NCBI RefSeq assembly: GCF_027706845.1
Contig: NZ_JAQGCZ010000006.1
Span: forward strand, 186,001-250,000
From: Mycolicibacterium sp. BiH015
GTDB lineage: Bacteria; Actinomycetota; Actinomycetes; Mycobacteriales; Mycobacteriaceae
DNA length: 64,000 nt
Reading direction: 5' to 3'
A model generated the notes under the pieces. That model was not told where the DNA came from, did not search any database, and worked only from the letters and a program-made list of their open reading frames with translations. Positions within the stretch are counted from its first letter, which is position 1. Each line of letters opens with the position of its first letter. Of the stretch, positions 7,225-14,888 are shown one piece after another. The position numbers and the translations under genes were made by a program.

Positions 7225-8694
7225 CTAGGTGCTGCTGGCACCACCGTCGTTGCCGTCATTGCCCTGGTTGCCATCGGCTGCTCCGCCGCGGCCACCGGCA
7301 CCGCCGTTGCCTCCCGTCCCGGCCTTGCCGGCACTCGGGCTGGCATTGCCGCCGTTACCGCCGTTGCCACCGAGTCCGGTGCCTTCGGCTGTCGCCGAAC
7401 CGCCGTCGCCGCCGGTGCCGCCGTTGCCGCCACGCGCGGTGCCGCCGGTGGCGTTGCCGCCGTTACGGCCGACGCCGCCGTTGCCGCCGAGCTTGCCGCC
7501 ATCGCCGCCGTTGCCGCCACGGCCGCCGGTGGTGTTGCCACCCGCGGTGGAGGTCGCGTTGCCGCCGACGCCGCCGCGGCCGCCGAGCCCGGTCAGTTCG
7601 GCGCTGCCGCCGGATCCGGCCGATCCACCCGTGGCCGTGCCGGTTTCGGAAGTGGCCGCGCCGCCACTGCCGCCGTTGGCAGCGCGGGATGCCAGTCGGC
7701 CGCCGCCATCGCCGCCCTCACCGCCGACAGCCTTGCCGGCTCCGTACGCGGTGCCGGCGCCGCCCTTGCCGCCATTGCCGACGAGATCGGGCGTGGCGCC
7801 GCCGGACACGAGGCCGTAGCCGCCGTCGCCGCCGCTGCCGCCGGTCGCGGTCTGGGTGGAAGCCCCGGTTCCGGTACCGCCGGAGGCGCCCGGGGCGCCA
7901 ACCGTGGCCGCGCCGCCTGCGCCGCCTGCACCGGGCCCGTACGGGCTCTCCGGTGTTTCATTGGGCAGCGGCAAGCCGATGTTGGCGCGACCGCCCGCAC
8001 CGCCTGCACCGCCGGTCGCATTGCCGTTCAGCGACGAGGCCGCACCGCCTGCGCCACCGGCACCGCCGCGGCTCGGGAAGAGCTTGGCGCCCTCGCCGCC
8101 TGCGCCGCCGGCTCCACCGACGGCGTTGGCATTCGCGCCTGCGGCGCTGGTGTTGATGTCGGCGCCACCGGCACCGCCTGCGCCACCGGATCCGCCGAAC
8201 AGGCCTGCGTTGCCGCCCTTGCCGCCCGCGGTGGCGGCCGAGATCAGGGTGCCGTCAGCGGCGTACACCGCCGCCTTGCCCGCTGCGCCCGCGCCACCGC
8301 TGCCCCAGAGGAGGCCGCCGTCACCGCCGTTGCAGGCGTCGCCCTCGCAGTCGGCGGCCGCGTCGAGGCCGTTGCCGATGAGCCAACCGCCGTCGCCGAT
8401 CATCGGGCGGAAGGCGGGATTGGCGCTCGTGGCGGCTAGCAGCGCCGTCGGGCTGGCCGTCGAGGTGCTTCCGGCGCCGGCGCAGCCGATGAGCCCGCCC
8501 GGCACGCATTCTTCGCTTGCGACGAGCGTGATTTCGGCCGTGTGCGCCGAGGTCGTCGTCGGTTCGTCGGTGGCGCCCGCTGCGGCGATAACCAGTGCGC
8601 CGAGACCGACCATCGCCGCGCCTGCGACACCGGTCGCCACGTGCTTGGGCACGGAGCGCGGAATCACGTTGTGGCGCGCGGACTTAACGTACAT
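7225..8694 (-). CDS. Secreted PGRS-like glycine/alanine-rich protein lacking a PE domain
   Basis: This 489-residue protein, starting MYVKSARHNV (ATG at 8694), has a hydrophobic signal/anchor at residues 18-42. A spacer with four cysteines (two at 63 and 71, two in DCEGDAC) follows, then about 370 residues of GGxGG/GGAGG repeats. The junction reads RPMIGDGGWLIGNG ... CNGGDGGLLWGSGG, closely matching the motif that begins PGRS domains of M. tuberculosis PE_PGRS proteins. Here a conventional N-terminal export signal replaces the PE domain. Repeat codons are dominated by GGC/GCC. It is probably surface-exposed. It lies downstream, on the same strand, of the LuxC-like gene, with a separating terminator. 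An upstream in-frame extension to 8907 is basic and not signal-like, so it was excluded. Confidence 0.75.
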   Translation of the reverse strand: MYVKSARHNVIPRSVPKHVATGVAGAAMVGLGALVIAAAGATDEPTTTSAHTAEITLVASEECVPGGLIGCAGAGSTSTASPTALLAATSANPAFRPMIGDGGWLIGNGLDAAADCEGDACNGGDGGLLWGSGGAGAAGKAAVYAADGTLISAATAGGKGGNAGLFGGSGGAGGAGGADINTSAAGANANAVGGAGGAGGEGAKLFPSRGGAGGAGGAASSLNGNATGGAGGAGGRANIGLPLPNETPESPYGPGAGGAGGAATVGAPGASGGTGTGASTQTATGGSGGDGGYGLVSGGATPDLVGNGGKGGAGTAYGAGKAVGGEGGDGGGRLASRAANGGSGGAATSETGTATGGSAGSGGSAELTGLGGRGGVGGNATSTAGGNTTGGRGGNGGDGGKLGGNGGVGRNGGNATGGTARGGNGGTGGDGGSATAEGTGLGGNGGNGGNASPSAGKAGTGGNGGAGGRGGAADGNQGNDGNDGGASST

Positions 8695-8942
8695 ACAACC
8701 CCCATGGTTGAAGGGCCTGGCCACTATGGCAGGCGTGGATGCTTGCTTCGTCTGAGCAAATGCAGCGTCAGAATGGGGTTGGCCTTCTCGCCGGTCAAGA
8801 CCTACGTCCGGCGCTGCAGCCCCGAATTTCCGCCGAAACGGGCCGCCTCGGGCTGACGCCGTCGTAAAAAACAGCAGGTCACGGCTTCGGGAGTCGCGAC
8901 GCGGCACCCCATCGGATCCCGGGCAAAAAAGATCTTGAAAGG

Positions 8943-8962
8943 TGCGGACCTACCGGGCCGCA
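8943..8962 (-). terminator. Putative terminator after the LuxC-like gene
   Basis: TGCGGACC and GGGCCGCA form a stem with one internal mismatch and a 4-base loop. It lies immediately beyond the stop codon of the reductase gene on the minus strand, which then reads into a T-rich run (CTTTTTTG near 8925). The 271-base gap between the two genes (8695-8965) otherwise shows only AT-richer patches suited to the PGRS-gene promoter and no further gene. Confidence 0.5.
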
Positions 8963-8965
8963 AGA

Positions 8966-10333
8966 TCACCCGCCGACGAATCCCTTGTTGCGCATCAGGA
9001 AATCTGCAAGGAACCCGTCGTGCGGGATCTGCGGGGCGGCGCGGTGGGTGGGGACACCGCCGCGGTACACATTGACGATCGTGGGGTCCTGCACGAGACG
9101 GTCGATCAGTTCCCCATCCGAGGAGATCGCGGTGAGTGCTAGCGAATCACGCAGTGGGGTCAGCCCGTCGTCGCGCGACCAGGGAGACACCCAGACGCAC
9201 GGAAAGGGCAGCTCCACCCCGAGCGTCCGCGGATCCGGAGCCGACAGCAGGTGCACCGCGGGCCGAAGGGCGGCCAAGCCGTCGCCGACATCGGCGACCA
9301 CCTGCTCGGCTCCGAGGATGGCCGTCGCGGCCGCGGCCCTGCGGGCGAGATGGGCCGCCAGGGCGTCGGCCCCCTCCCGGGGCATCGTGGGCAGCACCGC
9401 GCGCTGATCCGTGTTGGGCAGTGGCTGCAGAAGCGCCAGCCGTTCACCGATGGCGCGCGCCAGCGGCTCCGCCTCCCCCTCGTAGAGCACTGCGGTGGCA
9501 TTGACACACGCCATACCGCCCAGTGCGGCAACCGAATCCACCACCACGTCGAGGTGGTCGCGCCAGTCCTGCTCTGCGGTGATGAGGATCTTGCTGCGGC
9601 CCGGACCGTTGACGAACACCGCAGGATCCGCCTCGTATCGCTGGGCGACGTCCCGGCCGCCGTAGACGAGCGCGAGGTCGGCGGAGCGCACGATCGCGTC
9701 GGCGCCCGTGTGCCCCGTCGGCAGGTAGCTCGCGTCGGTGTCGGCGAATCCTGCAAGCCGCAACGCGGTGACGAGCCGGTGCGCGGTGAGTGGCTCGCGT
9801 CGGGATGGCCGCACGGCGACGCGGTAGCCGAGCGCCAGCGCCTGCGGCCACAGGCCGTGCACGCCAGGCGCATTGCCGGGGGCATGTACCGCGAGCACCT
9901 CGCCACGGCGCGCCCACACCGCCCCTGCGGGTTGGTCGCGCCAGTCCATCGTTGCGCCCGCGGGGATGGCGGCGCGCACCGATTCGAGCGCCGTCGTCAG
10001 CGACTCGGCCACCACGTCGGCTCCGGCTCTGGCGACGGTCAGTGGCAGCCCCGAGATTCGGCAGGTCAGGTCGACGTAGTCGTGGAAGTCCAGGCCCGCG
10101 ATCGTTTTCGACACGAAGATTTCGGCGGCGCGACCGAGTGCCGTGCCCCGCTCGCCAACGGCAAGAGGTGCGGCTTTACGTTGTGCGGCAATTGTTCTCG
10201 TCACGTAGAGCCGCGGGACGACGGACATGTCGAGCAGTGCTTCGCCGCGGGCGTCGGCGACGACCGCGCGGCTGTGGGTGCGGTACCGGCCACCCGGCCC
10301 GAGCGCGTCCACCACGACACGATCGCCGGCCAC
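8966..10333 (-). CDS. LuxC-like acyl-CoA reductase / aldehyde dehydrogenase superfamily protein
   Basis: This 455-residue protein has the aldehyde dehydrogenase superfamily layout. A cofactor-binding part includes VLAVHAPGNAPGVHGLWPQALALGYRVAVRPS at about residues 170-200, and a catalytic segment GGMACVNATAV carries the candidate nucleophilic Cys near residue 277. The arrangement resembles LuxC fatty-acid reductases more than simple aldehyde dehydrogenases. The reaction would be NADPH-dependent reduction of an acyl thioester to an aldehyde. GTG start; the upstream LuxE-like gene ends only two bases earlier, so the two are translationally coupled. The pairing suggests carboxylic acid to acyl-adenylate/thioester to aldehyde. 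The substrate is unknown. Confidence 0.7.
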   Translation of the reverse strand: MAGDRVVVDALGPGGRYRTHSRAVVADARGEALLDMSVVPRLYVTRTIAAQRKAAPLAVGERGTALGRAAEIFVSKTIAGLDFHDYVDLTCRISGLPLTVARAGADVVAESLTTALESVRAAIPAGATMDWRDQPAGAVWARRGEVLAVHAPGNAPGVHGLWPQALALGYRVAVRPSRREPLTAHRLVTALRLAGFADTDASYLPTGHTGADAIVRSADLALVYGGRDVAQRYEADPAVFVNGPGRSKILITAEQDWRDHLDVVVDSVAALGGMACVNATAVLYEGEAEPLARAIGERLALLQPLPNTDQRAVLPTMPREGADALAAHLARRAAAATAILGAEQVVADVGDGLAALRPAVHLLSAPDPRTLGVELPFPCVWVSPWSRDDGLTPLRDSLALTAISSDGELIDRLVQDPTIVNVYRGGVPTHRAAPQIPHDGFLADFLMRNKGFVGG

Positions 10334-10335
10334 GG

Positions 10336-11433
10336 TCAGTACACGCCCTCGATCACCGGTTCGCCGTCGAACACGGCGACGGGCGCGATGTCGCTGACGG
10401 AGTCACCCACCTGGCCATCGGGTCCGCGCCATCTGATCGCCGTGTCGCGCTCGAGATTGTTCGGGATGAACATCCCCTTGCTGAGGTGGTTCATGACGAC
10501 CTGGCCGCGCTGCCCGTAGGCCACCCGGGCTCCGGTGTCGGGGTCGACGACCCAGAACACGATATAGGGCGAACGGGGGTCGAACACCGATGTTCCGCCG
10601 ACGGTGCGTGTGGCGGCCTGCGACAGAATCATGGTGCTGCCGAATGCGATTGCGATCGACACACCGGGGAAGATGTCGCAGAACAATCCCATGGTGTCGA
10701 TGTCGACGTGCGCCCCGCTGAGCAGGATGTAGCGGATCCGCCGATTGACCAGTTCGGTGAGGCGCTCATCGTTGGCGATGGCTTCCAGAAGCGGTGGTGT
10801 GGCATGCAGATTCGCGACGTGCTGGGTTTCCAGAATGTGGCGCGCCTGTTCGAGGACGTGCCGGACGTAGAGTGCGATTTCGTTCTCGGCGGCCCGAGTG
10901 TCGCGGGCGGCCACCTTTTTCACCCACCGCGGATCCAGATCGATCGCGTGAAACGCCGCGCCCAGTCGTTCGGCGACCACGCGGTCGAAGTGGCCCACCC
11001 CGTGCGGCCCACTGGGCATCATGCACAGCAGGCCCGCGCCGGGCACGAAGCCGCCGGCGCTGAAATCCTCGACCTGCCAGCGTGTCACCTGTTCGATCCA
11101 GTCGGGCAGCTGCGCGGTGCGCTTGGGGGCGCCTGTGGTGCCGCCCGATTCGAAGATCCGCGGGATCGGGAGCGGGTGGCCGTAGCCGCGAGGGATGAGG
11201 TCTTCGACGGGAACATCGCGAAGCTCGTCGACCAGATTCGGGAACATCCGAAGGTCGTCGTGGGTGCGGACATCGCGAAGCGGGTCGAAACCGAGCCTCG
11301 CGGCCGCGCGCAGCCAGAACGGCGAGCCGGTGTCCTCGCCGAAATGCCACGCGATCACCGCCTGCAGGTATTCCTGCGGATCGGGCGGAGTGTCCCGCGG
11401 CACCTCGAGAACCGCAAAGCCGCCTGAAACCAT
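10336..11433 (-). CDS. LuxE-like AMP-forming acyl-protein synthetase / CoA ligase family protein
   Basis: This 365-residue adenylate-forming enzyme carries the phosphate-binding motif FESGGTTGAPKR around residue 110 and a late SDIAPV segment. That is short compared with 500-600-residue acyl-CoA synthetases and matches the LuxE / phenylacetate-CoA ligase-like branch. LuxE activates a fatty acid with ATP and hands the acyl group to LuxC. The gene directly precedes the LuxC-like gene with a 2-base gap, which supports a LuxEC-type fatty-acid reductase. No luciferase subunits (LuxA/LuxB) are nearby, so light production is not implied. ATG start, divergent from the CoA-transferase gene 79 bases away. 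Confidence 0.7.
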   Translation of the reverse strand: MVSGGFAVLEVPRDTPPDPQEYLQAVIAWHFGEDTGSPFWLRAAARLGFDPLRDVRTHDDLRMFPNLVDELRDVPVEDLIPRGYGHPLPIPRIFESGGTTGAPKRTAQLPDWIEQVTRWQVEDFSAGGFVPGAGLLCMMPSGPHGVGHFDRVVAERLGAAFHAIDLDPRWVKKVAARDTRAAENEIALYVRHVLEQARHILETQHVANLHATPPLLEAIANDERLTELVNRRIRYILLSGAHVDIDTMGLFCDIFPGVSIAIAFGSTMILSQAATRTVGGTSVFDPRSPYIVFWVVDPDTGARVAYGQRGQVVMNHLSKGMFIPNNLERDTAIRWRGPDGQVGDSVSDIAPVAVFDGEPVIEGVY

Positions 11434-11512
11434 CGGGGCATCATGACAGCGCGAGTTGGCCGCTCGGTGAATTCACGGGGACGAATCAGGTGGGCATGGC
11501 AGGGTATCGGCC

Positions 11513-12829
11513 ATGCCCACCGAGCTCACCGCAGATGAAGCGGCCGCGCGACTCGATCCCGCCGACACGCTCGGAATCCCGCTCGGCCCCGGCCAGCCAC
11601 CGGCGTTCCTGCGCGCGCTGGGAGAGCGCACGGACTGGACGGATCTGCGTGTCTATGGCGCCCTGCTGGCCGTCGGTACCGAGCTCTTCTCACGCTCGGG
11701 CGTGCGCTACCTCTCCGGATTCTTCGGCCCGCTGGAACGGGCGCTCAGCGACGCGGGCGCCGAGATCGAGTTCACGCCTGCGGATTTCCGCCGATTCGGT
11801 CCGCTGCTGGAGCGTCAGTCGCCGCGGGTCATGACCACGGTGGCCACGCCTCCCGACAGCGACGGGTGGTGCTCGCTGTCGCTGCATGCCGGCGGCACGG
11901 TGGAGGAACTGCGGCGGGCCGGAGCCGACCCGCGACGGCTGCTGATCGTCGAGGTGTCCGATGCCTATCCGCGCACCTTCGGCCTCGGCGACCAGTACCG
12001 GCACGCGCTGCACGTGGACGAGATCGACGTGCTGATCCGTTCGACGGACGCTCCGCTGGCCCTGCCCGGACCGCCGCCGACGGATGCCGACAAAGAGATC
12101 GCCAGGCACGCCGTGGCGTTCATCCGTTCGGGCGCGACGTTGCAGACGGGCATCGGCTCCATCCCGAGTCAGATCGCCGCCCTGCTGGCCGACGGCGACG
12201 GCGGTGACTACGGGTTGCACAGCGAGATGTTCACCGACGGCTGCATGCAATTGCATAGGGCGGGCAAGGTCACCAACACGGCCAAGGGACTCTACGACGG
12301 TGTCAGCGTGACGACCTTCGCGTTCGGCACCGTGGACCTCTACCAGTGGCTCGACGACAACACCGACGTCGCGTTCCTGCCGGTCGAAATCGTCAACTCC
12401 CCGGAGGTCATCGCCGCCAACCGGAACATGGTGTCGATCAACGGTGCACTCGCGGTCGACATCCAGGGGCAGGTCGTCGCCGACACCATCAACGGCACCC
12501 AGTTCAGCGGCATCGGCGGCGCCGAAGACTTCGTGGCCGGCGCCGGGCTGGAACTCTCGGACCGCTCGCTGATCTGCCTGCCGTCGACGTACGAGAAGGA
12601 CGGCGCGTTGCAGTCGCGGATCGTGCCCTGGTTCGGGCCCGGCGCGGTGATCACGACACCACGCCACCATGTCGACGTCATCGTGACCGAGTACGGCGCC
12701 GCCGAACTGGAGGGCCGGACGGTGCAGGAGCGTGGCCGTGCGCTCGCCGCGATCGCGCACCCGCAGTTCCGGGACGAGTTGCAGGCGGCAGCCGACCGCG
12801 CGGCCGGCGGCCGATCGCCGGTGCTCTGA
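11513..12829 (+). CDS. Acetyl-CoA hydrolase / 4-hydroxybutyrate CoA-transferase family protein
   Basis: This 438-residue enzyme is a family I CoA-transferase. The conserved glutamate expected to form the glutamyl-CoA intermediate is in LHSEMFTDG (about E238), and the GxGG loop appears as FSGIGGAEDFVAGA near residue 335. The N-terminal half holds the LRVYGALLAVG type beta strands. It would move CoA between acyl groups such as acetyl-CoA and a short carboxylate, or hydrolyse the thioester. It lies just upstream of a thiolase/crotonase/acyl-CoA dehydrogenase operon in the same direction, separated by 94 bases containing palindromes, so joint work in short-chain acyl-CoA metabolism is likely. Confidence 0.85.
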   Translation: MPTELTADEAAARLDPADTLGIPLGPGQPPAFLRALGERTDWTDLRVYGALLAVGTELFSRSGVRYLSGFFGPLERALSDAGAEIEFTPADFRRFGPLLERQSPRVMTTVATPPDSDGWCSLSLHAGGTVEELRRAGADPRRLLIVEVSDAYPRTFGLGDQYRHALHVDEIDVLIRSTDAPLALPGPPPTDADKEIARHAVAFIRSGATLQTGIGSIPSQIAALLADGDGGDYGLHSEMFTDGCMQLHRAGKVTNTAKGLYDGVSVTTFAFGTVDLYQWLDDNTDVAFLPVEIVNSPEVIAANRNMVSINGALAVDIQGQVVADTINGTQFSGIGGAEDFVAGAGLELSDRSLICLPSTYEKDGALQSRIVPWFGPGAVITTPRHHVDVIVTEYGAAELEGRTVQERGRALAAIAHPQFRDELQAAADRAAGGRSPVL

Positions 12830-12843
12830 GCTGCTCGGACCCG

Positions 12844-12886
12844 CCTACCAACCAGTAGGTTGACCTAGTAAACCTTGTTCGTTTAC
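12844..12886. promoter_or_regulatory. Palindromic operator candidates upstream of the thiolase operon
   Basis: CCTAC/GTAGG (12844-12848 and 12855-12859) and GTAAAC/GTTTAC (12868-12873 and 12881-12886, 7-base spacer) are two inverted repeats in the 94-base gap before the thiolase gene. Their AT-rich content, unlike the surrounding sequence, and their place just before a catabolic operon suit a TetR- or GntR-type regulator. No regulator gene is adjacent. Confidence 0.5.
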
Positions 12887-12923
12887 GTTCGGGGTAAGAC
12901 CCGTTCAATGAAGGAGTATCCCC

Positions 12924-14069
12924 ATGGCTGAAGCCGTCATCGTCGAGGCTGTCCGGTCGCCTGTCGGCAAGCGCAACGGCGGTCTGTCCGGTGTGCACCC
13001 CGCCGAACTGTCCGCCCAGGTACTCAACGGTCTCGTCGAGCGCGCAGGTGTCGACCCTGCCCTCGTCGACGACGTCATCTGGGGCTGCGTCATGCAGGCC
13101 GGCGAGCAGGCGCTCGACATCGGCCGCACCGCGCTGCTCACCGCCGGCTGGCCCGAATCGGTGCCCGGGGTGACCGTCGACCGTCAGTGCGGATCGAGCC
13201 AGCAGTCCGTGCACTTCGCCGCCGCCGGTGTGGTCGCCGGCCACTACGACGTCGTCGTCGCCGGTGGCGTCGAGTCGATGTCGCGGACCCCGATGGGTTC
13301 CTCGCTGGCCAGCGGCGGCAACCCGTACCCCGGCGGCTTCAAGGACCGCTACAGCCAGACGCCGAACCAGGGCATCGGCGCCGAGATGATCGCCGAGCAG
13401 TGGGGCCTGACCCGCACGCAGCTCGACCAGTTCTCGCTCGACTCGCACGAGAAGGCCGCCGCTGCACAGGATTCCGGTGCGTTCGACGACCAGATCGTCG
13501 CGATCAGAGACCAGGACGGTAACCCCGTGCTCAAGGACGAGGGCATTCGCCGCGGCACCACCCTGGAGAAGATGGGTCAGCTCAAGCCCGCCTTCAAAGA
13601 AGACGGAGTGATCCACGCGGGCAACAGCTCCCAGATCTCCGACGGCTCGGCGGCGCTGCTGTTCATGTCCGCTGAGAAGGCGAAAGAACTCGGCCTCAAG
13701 CCGCTGGCCAAGGTGCACACCGCGGTGCTGGCCGGGGCCGACCCCGTCATCATGCTGACCGCCCCGATCCCGGCGACGCAGAAGGCGCTCAAGCGTTCCG
13801 GCCTGAGCATCGACCAGATCGGCGCGTTCGAGGTCAACGAGGCATTCGCACCCGTGCCGATGGCGTGGCTCAAGGACATCGGCGCCGACGAGAAGAAGCT
13901 CAACCCCAACGGCGGGGCGATCGCGCTGGGCCACCCGCTCGGTGGCTCCGGAGCCCGCATCATGACCACGCTGCTCTACCACATGCGCGACAACGGAATT
14001 CAGTACGGACTGCAGACCATGTGCGAAGGCGGCGGCCAGGCGAACGCCACCATCCTGGAGCTCCTGTGA
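12924..14069 (+). CDS. Acetyl-CoA acetyltransferase / 3-ketoacyl-CoA thiolase
   Basis: This 381-residue thiolase has all signature elements: the acyl-accepting Cys in DRQCGSSQQ (C89), NEAF near residue 303, the catalytic histidine in GGAIALGHPLGGSG (about 339) and the C-terminal Cys in MCEGGGQAN (about 369). It catalyses thiolytic cleavage of a 3-ketoacyl-CoA, or the reverse Claisen condensation. AAGGAG lies seven bases before the ATG. The next gene starts within its stop codon (GTGA overlap), tying it to the crotonase and acyl-CoA dehydrogenase as one beta-oxidation unit. The usual 3-hydroxyacyl-CoA dehydrogenase step is not encoded in this operon. I cannot assign it confidently to one numbered FadA paralogue. 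Confidence 0.93.
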   Translation: MAEAVIVEAVRSPVGKRNGGLSGVHPAELSAQVLNGLVERAGVDPALVDDVIWGCVMQAGEQALDIGRTALLTAGWPESVPGVTVDRQCGSSQQSVHFAAAGVVAGHYDVVVAGGVESMSRTPMGSSLASGGNPYPGGFKDRYSQTPNQGIGAEMIAEQWGLTRTQLDQFSLDSHEKAAAAQDSGAFDDQIVAIRDQDGNPVLKDEGIRRGTTLEKMGQLKPAFKEDGVIHAGNSSQISDGSAALLFMSAEKAKELGLKPLAKVHTAVLAGADPVIMLTAPIPATQKALKRSGLSIDQIGAFEVNEAFAPVPMAWLKDIGADEKKLNPNGGAIALGHPLGGSGARIMTTLLYHMRDNGIQYGLQTMCEGGGQANATILELL

Positions 14070-14866
14070 CCGAGACCGCCGCTGTGCCAGGCGCTCTCGT
14101 GGAGCGCCGGGGCAACGTCATGGTCATCACCATCAACCGGCCCGAGGCCCGCAACGCAATCAACTCCTCGGTGTCGATCGCACTGGGCGATGCACTCGAA
14201 GAGGCGCAGCAGGACCCCGAGGTCTGGGTGGTCGTGGTGACCGGATCCGGTGACAAATCCTTCTGCGCCGGAGCCGATCTCAAGGCGTTGTCCCGCGGTG
14301 AGGACATCGGGCATCCCGACCACCCCAAGTGGGGGTTCGCCGGATATGTCCGCCACTTCATCGACAAGCCGACCATCGCGGCGGTCAACGGCACCGCGTT
14401 GGGCGGTGGCACCGAGCTCGCCCTCGCCAGCGACCTCGTCGTCGCGGGGGAGAGCGCGAAATTCGGTCTGCCCGAGGTGAAACGGGGACTGATCGCCGCC
14501 GCGGGCGGTGTGTTCCGGCTCGTCGACCAGATCCCGCGCAAAGTGGCGCTGGAGATGATGTTCACCGGTGAGCCGATCACGTCGGCCGAGGCGCTGAAGT
14601 GGGGCCTGATCAACGAGGTCGTGCCCGACGGGGCCGAGCTGGAGGCCGCGCTCAAACTCGCCGAGCGGATCACCGTCAACGCGCCGCTGGCCGTGCAGGC
14701 GAGCAAGCGCGTCGCCGTCGGCGCCGACGAGGGTGTCGTCGCCGATGACGAGCCGGGGTGGAAACGCACCAGACGCGAGGTCACCGTCGTCTTCACGTCC
14801 GAGGACGCCAAAGAGGGGCCGCTCGCCTTTGCGCAGAAGCGCGAGCCAGTCTGGAAAGCCAAGTAG
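14066..14866 (+). CDS. Enoyl-CoA hydratase (crotonase family)
   Basis: The protein is 266 residues from the GTG at 14066, which overlaps the thiolase stop codon by four bases (GTGA). An oxyanion hole is formed by SFCAGADL (66-72) and NGTALGGG (109-115). Both catalytic glutamates of true hydratases are present, at E117 in GGGTELAL and E137 in FGLPEVKRG. The expected reaction is syn-hydration of a trans-2-enoyl-CoA to a 3-hydroxyacyl-CoA. A much longer upstream-open frame exists but runs inside the thiolase gene, so the overlapping GTG is preferred. It is the middle gene of the thiolase, hydratase, dehydrogenase operon. Confidence 0.92.
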   Translation: MTETAAVPGALVERRGNVMVITINRPEARNAINSSVSIALGDALEEAQQDPEVWVVVVTGSGDKSFCAGADLKALSRGEDIGHPDHPKWGFAGYVRHFIDKPTIAAVNGTALGGGTELALASDLVVAGESAKFGLPEVKRGLIAAAGGVFRLVDQIPRKVALEMMFTGEPITSAEALKWGLINEVVPDGAELEAALKLAERITVNAPLAVQASKRVAVGADEGVVADDEPGWKRTRREVTVVFTSEDAKEGPLAFAQKREPVWKAK

Positions 14867-14888
14867 GGCAACACGTTAGGAATCATTG

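Noticed and set aside
6592..8439. Very long open frame on the plus strand across the FadR and PGRS-like genes
   Set aside because: It is the antisense shadow of GC-rich coding sequence and glycine-rich repeats. It has no ribosome-binding site and no recognisable domain, whereas the minus-strand genes have both.
7225..8694. PE_PGRS family member
   Set aside because: No PE domain or YxxxD/E secretion motif is found at the N-terminus; a conventional signal/anchor is present instead.
8966..11433. Bioluminescence operon
   Set aside because: LuxE/LuxC-like genes alone do not make light; no luciferase alpha/beta or flavin reductase gene is adjacent.
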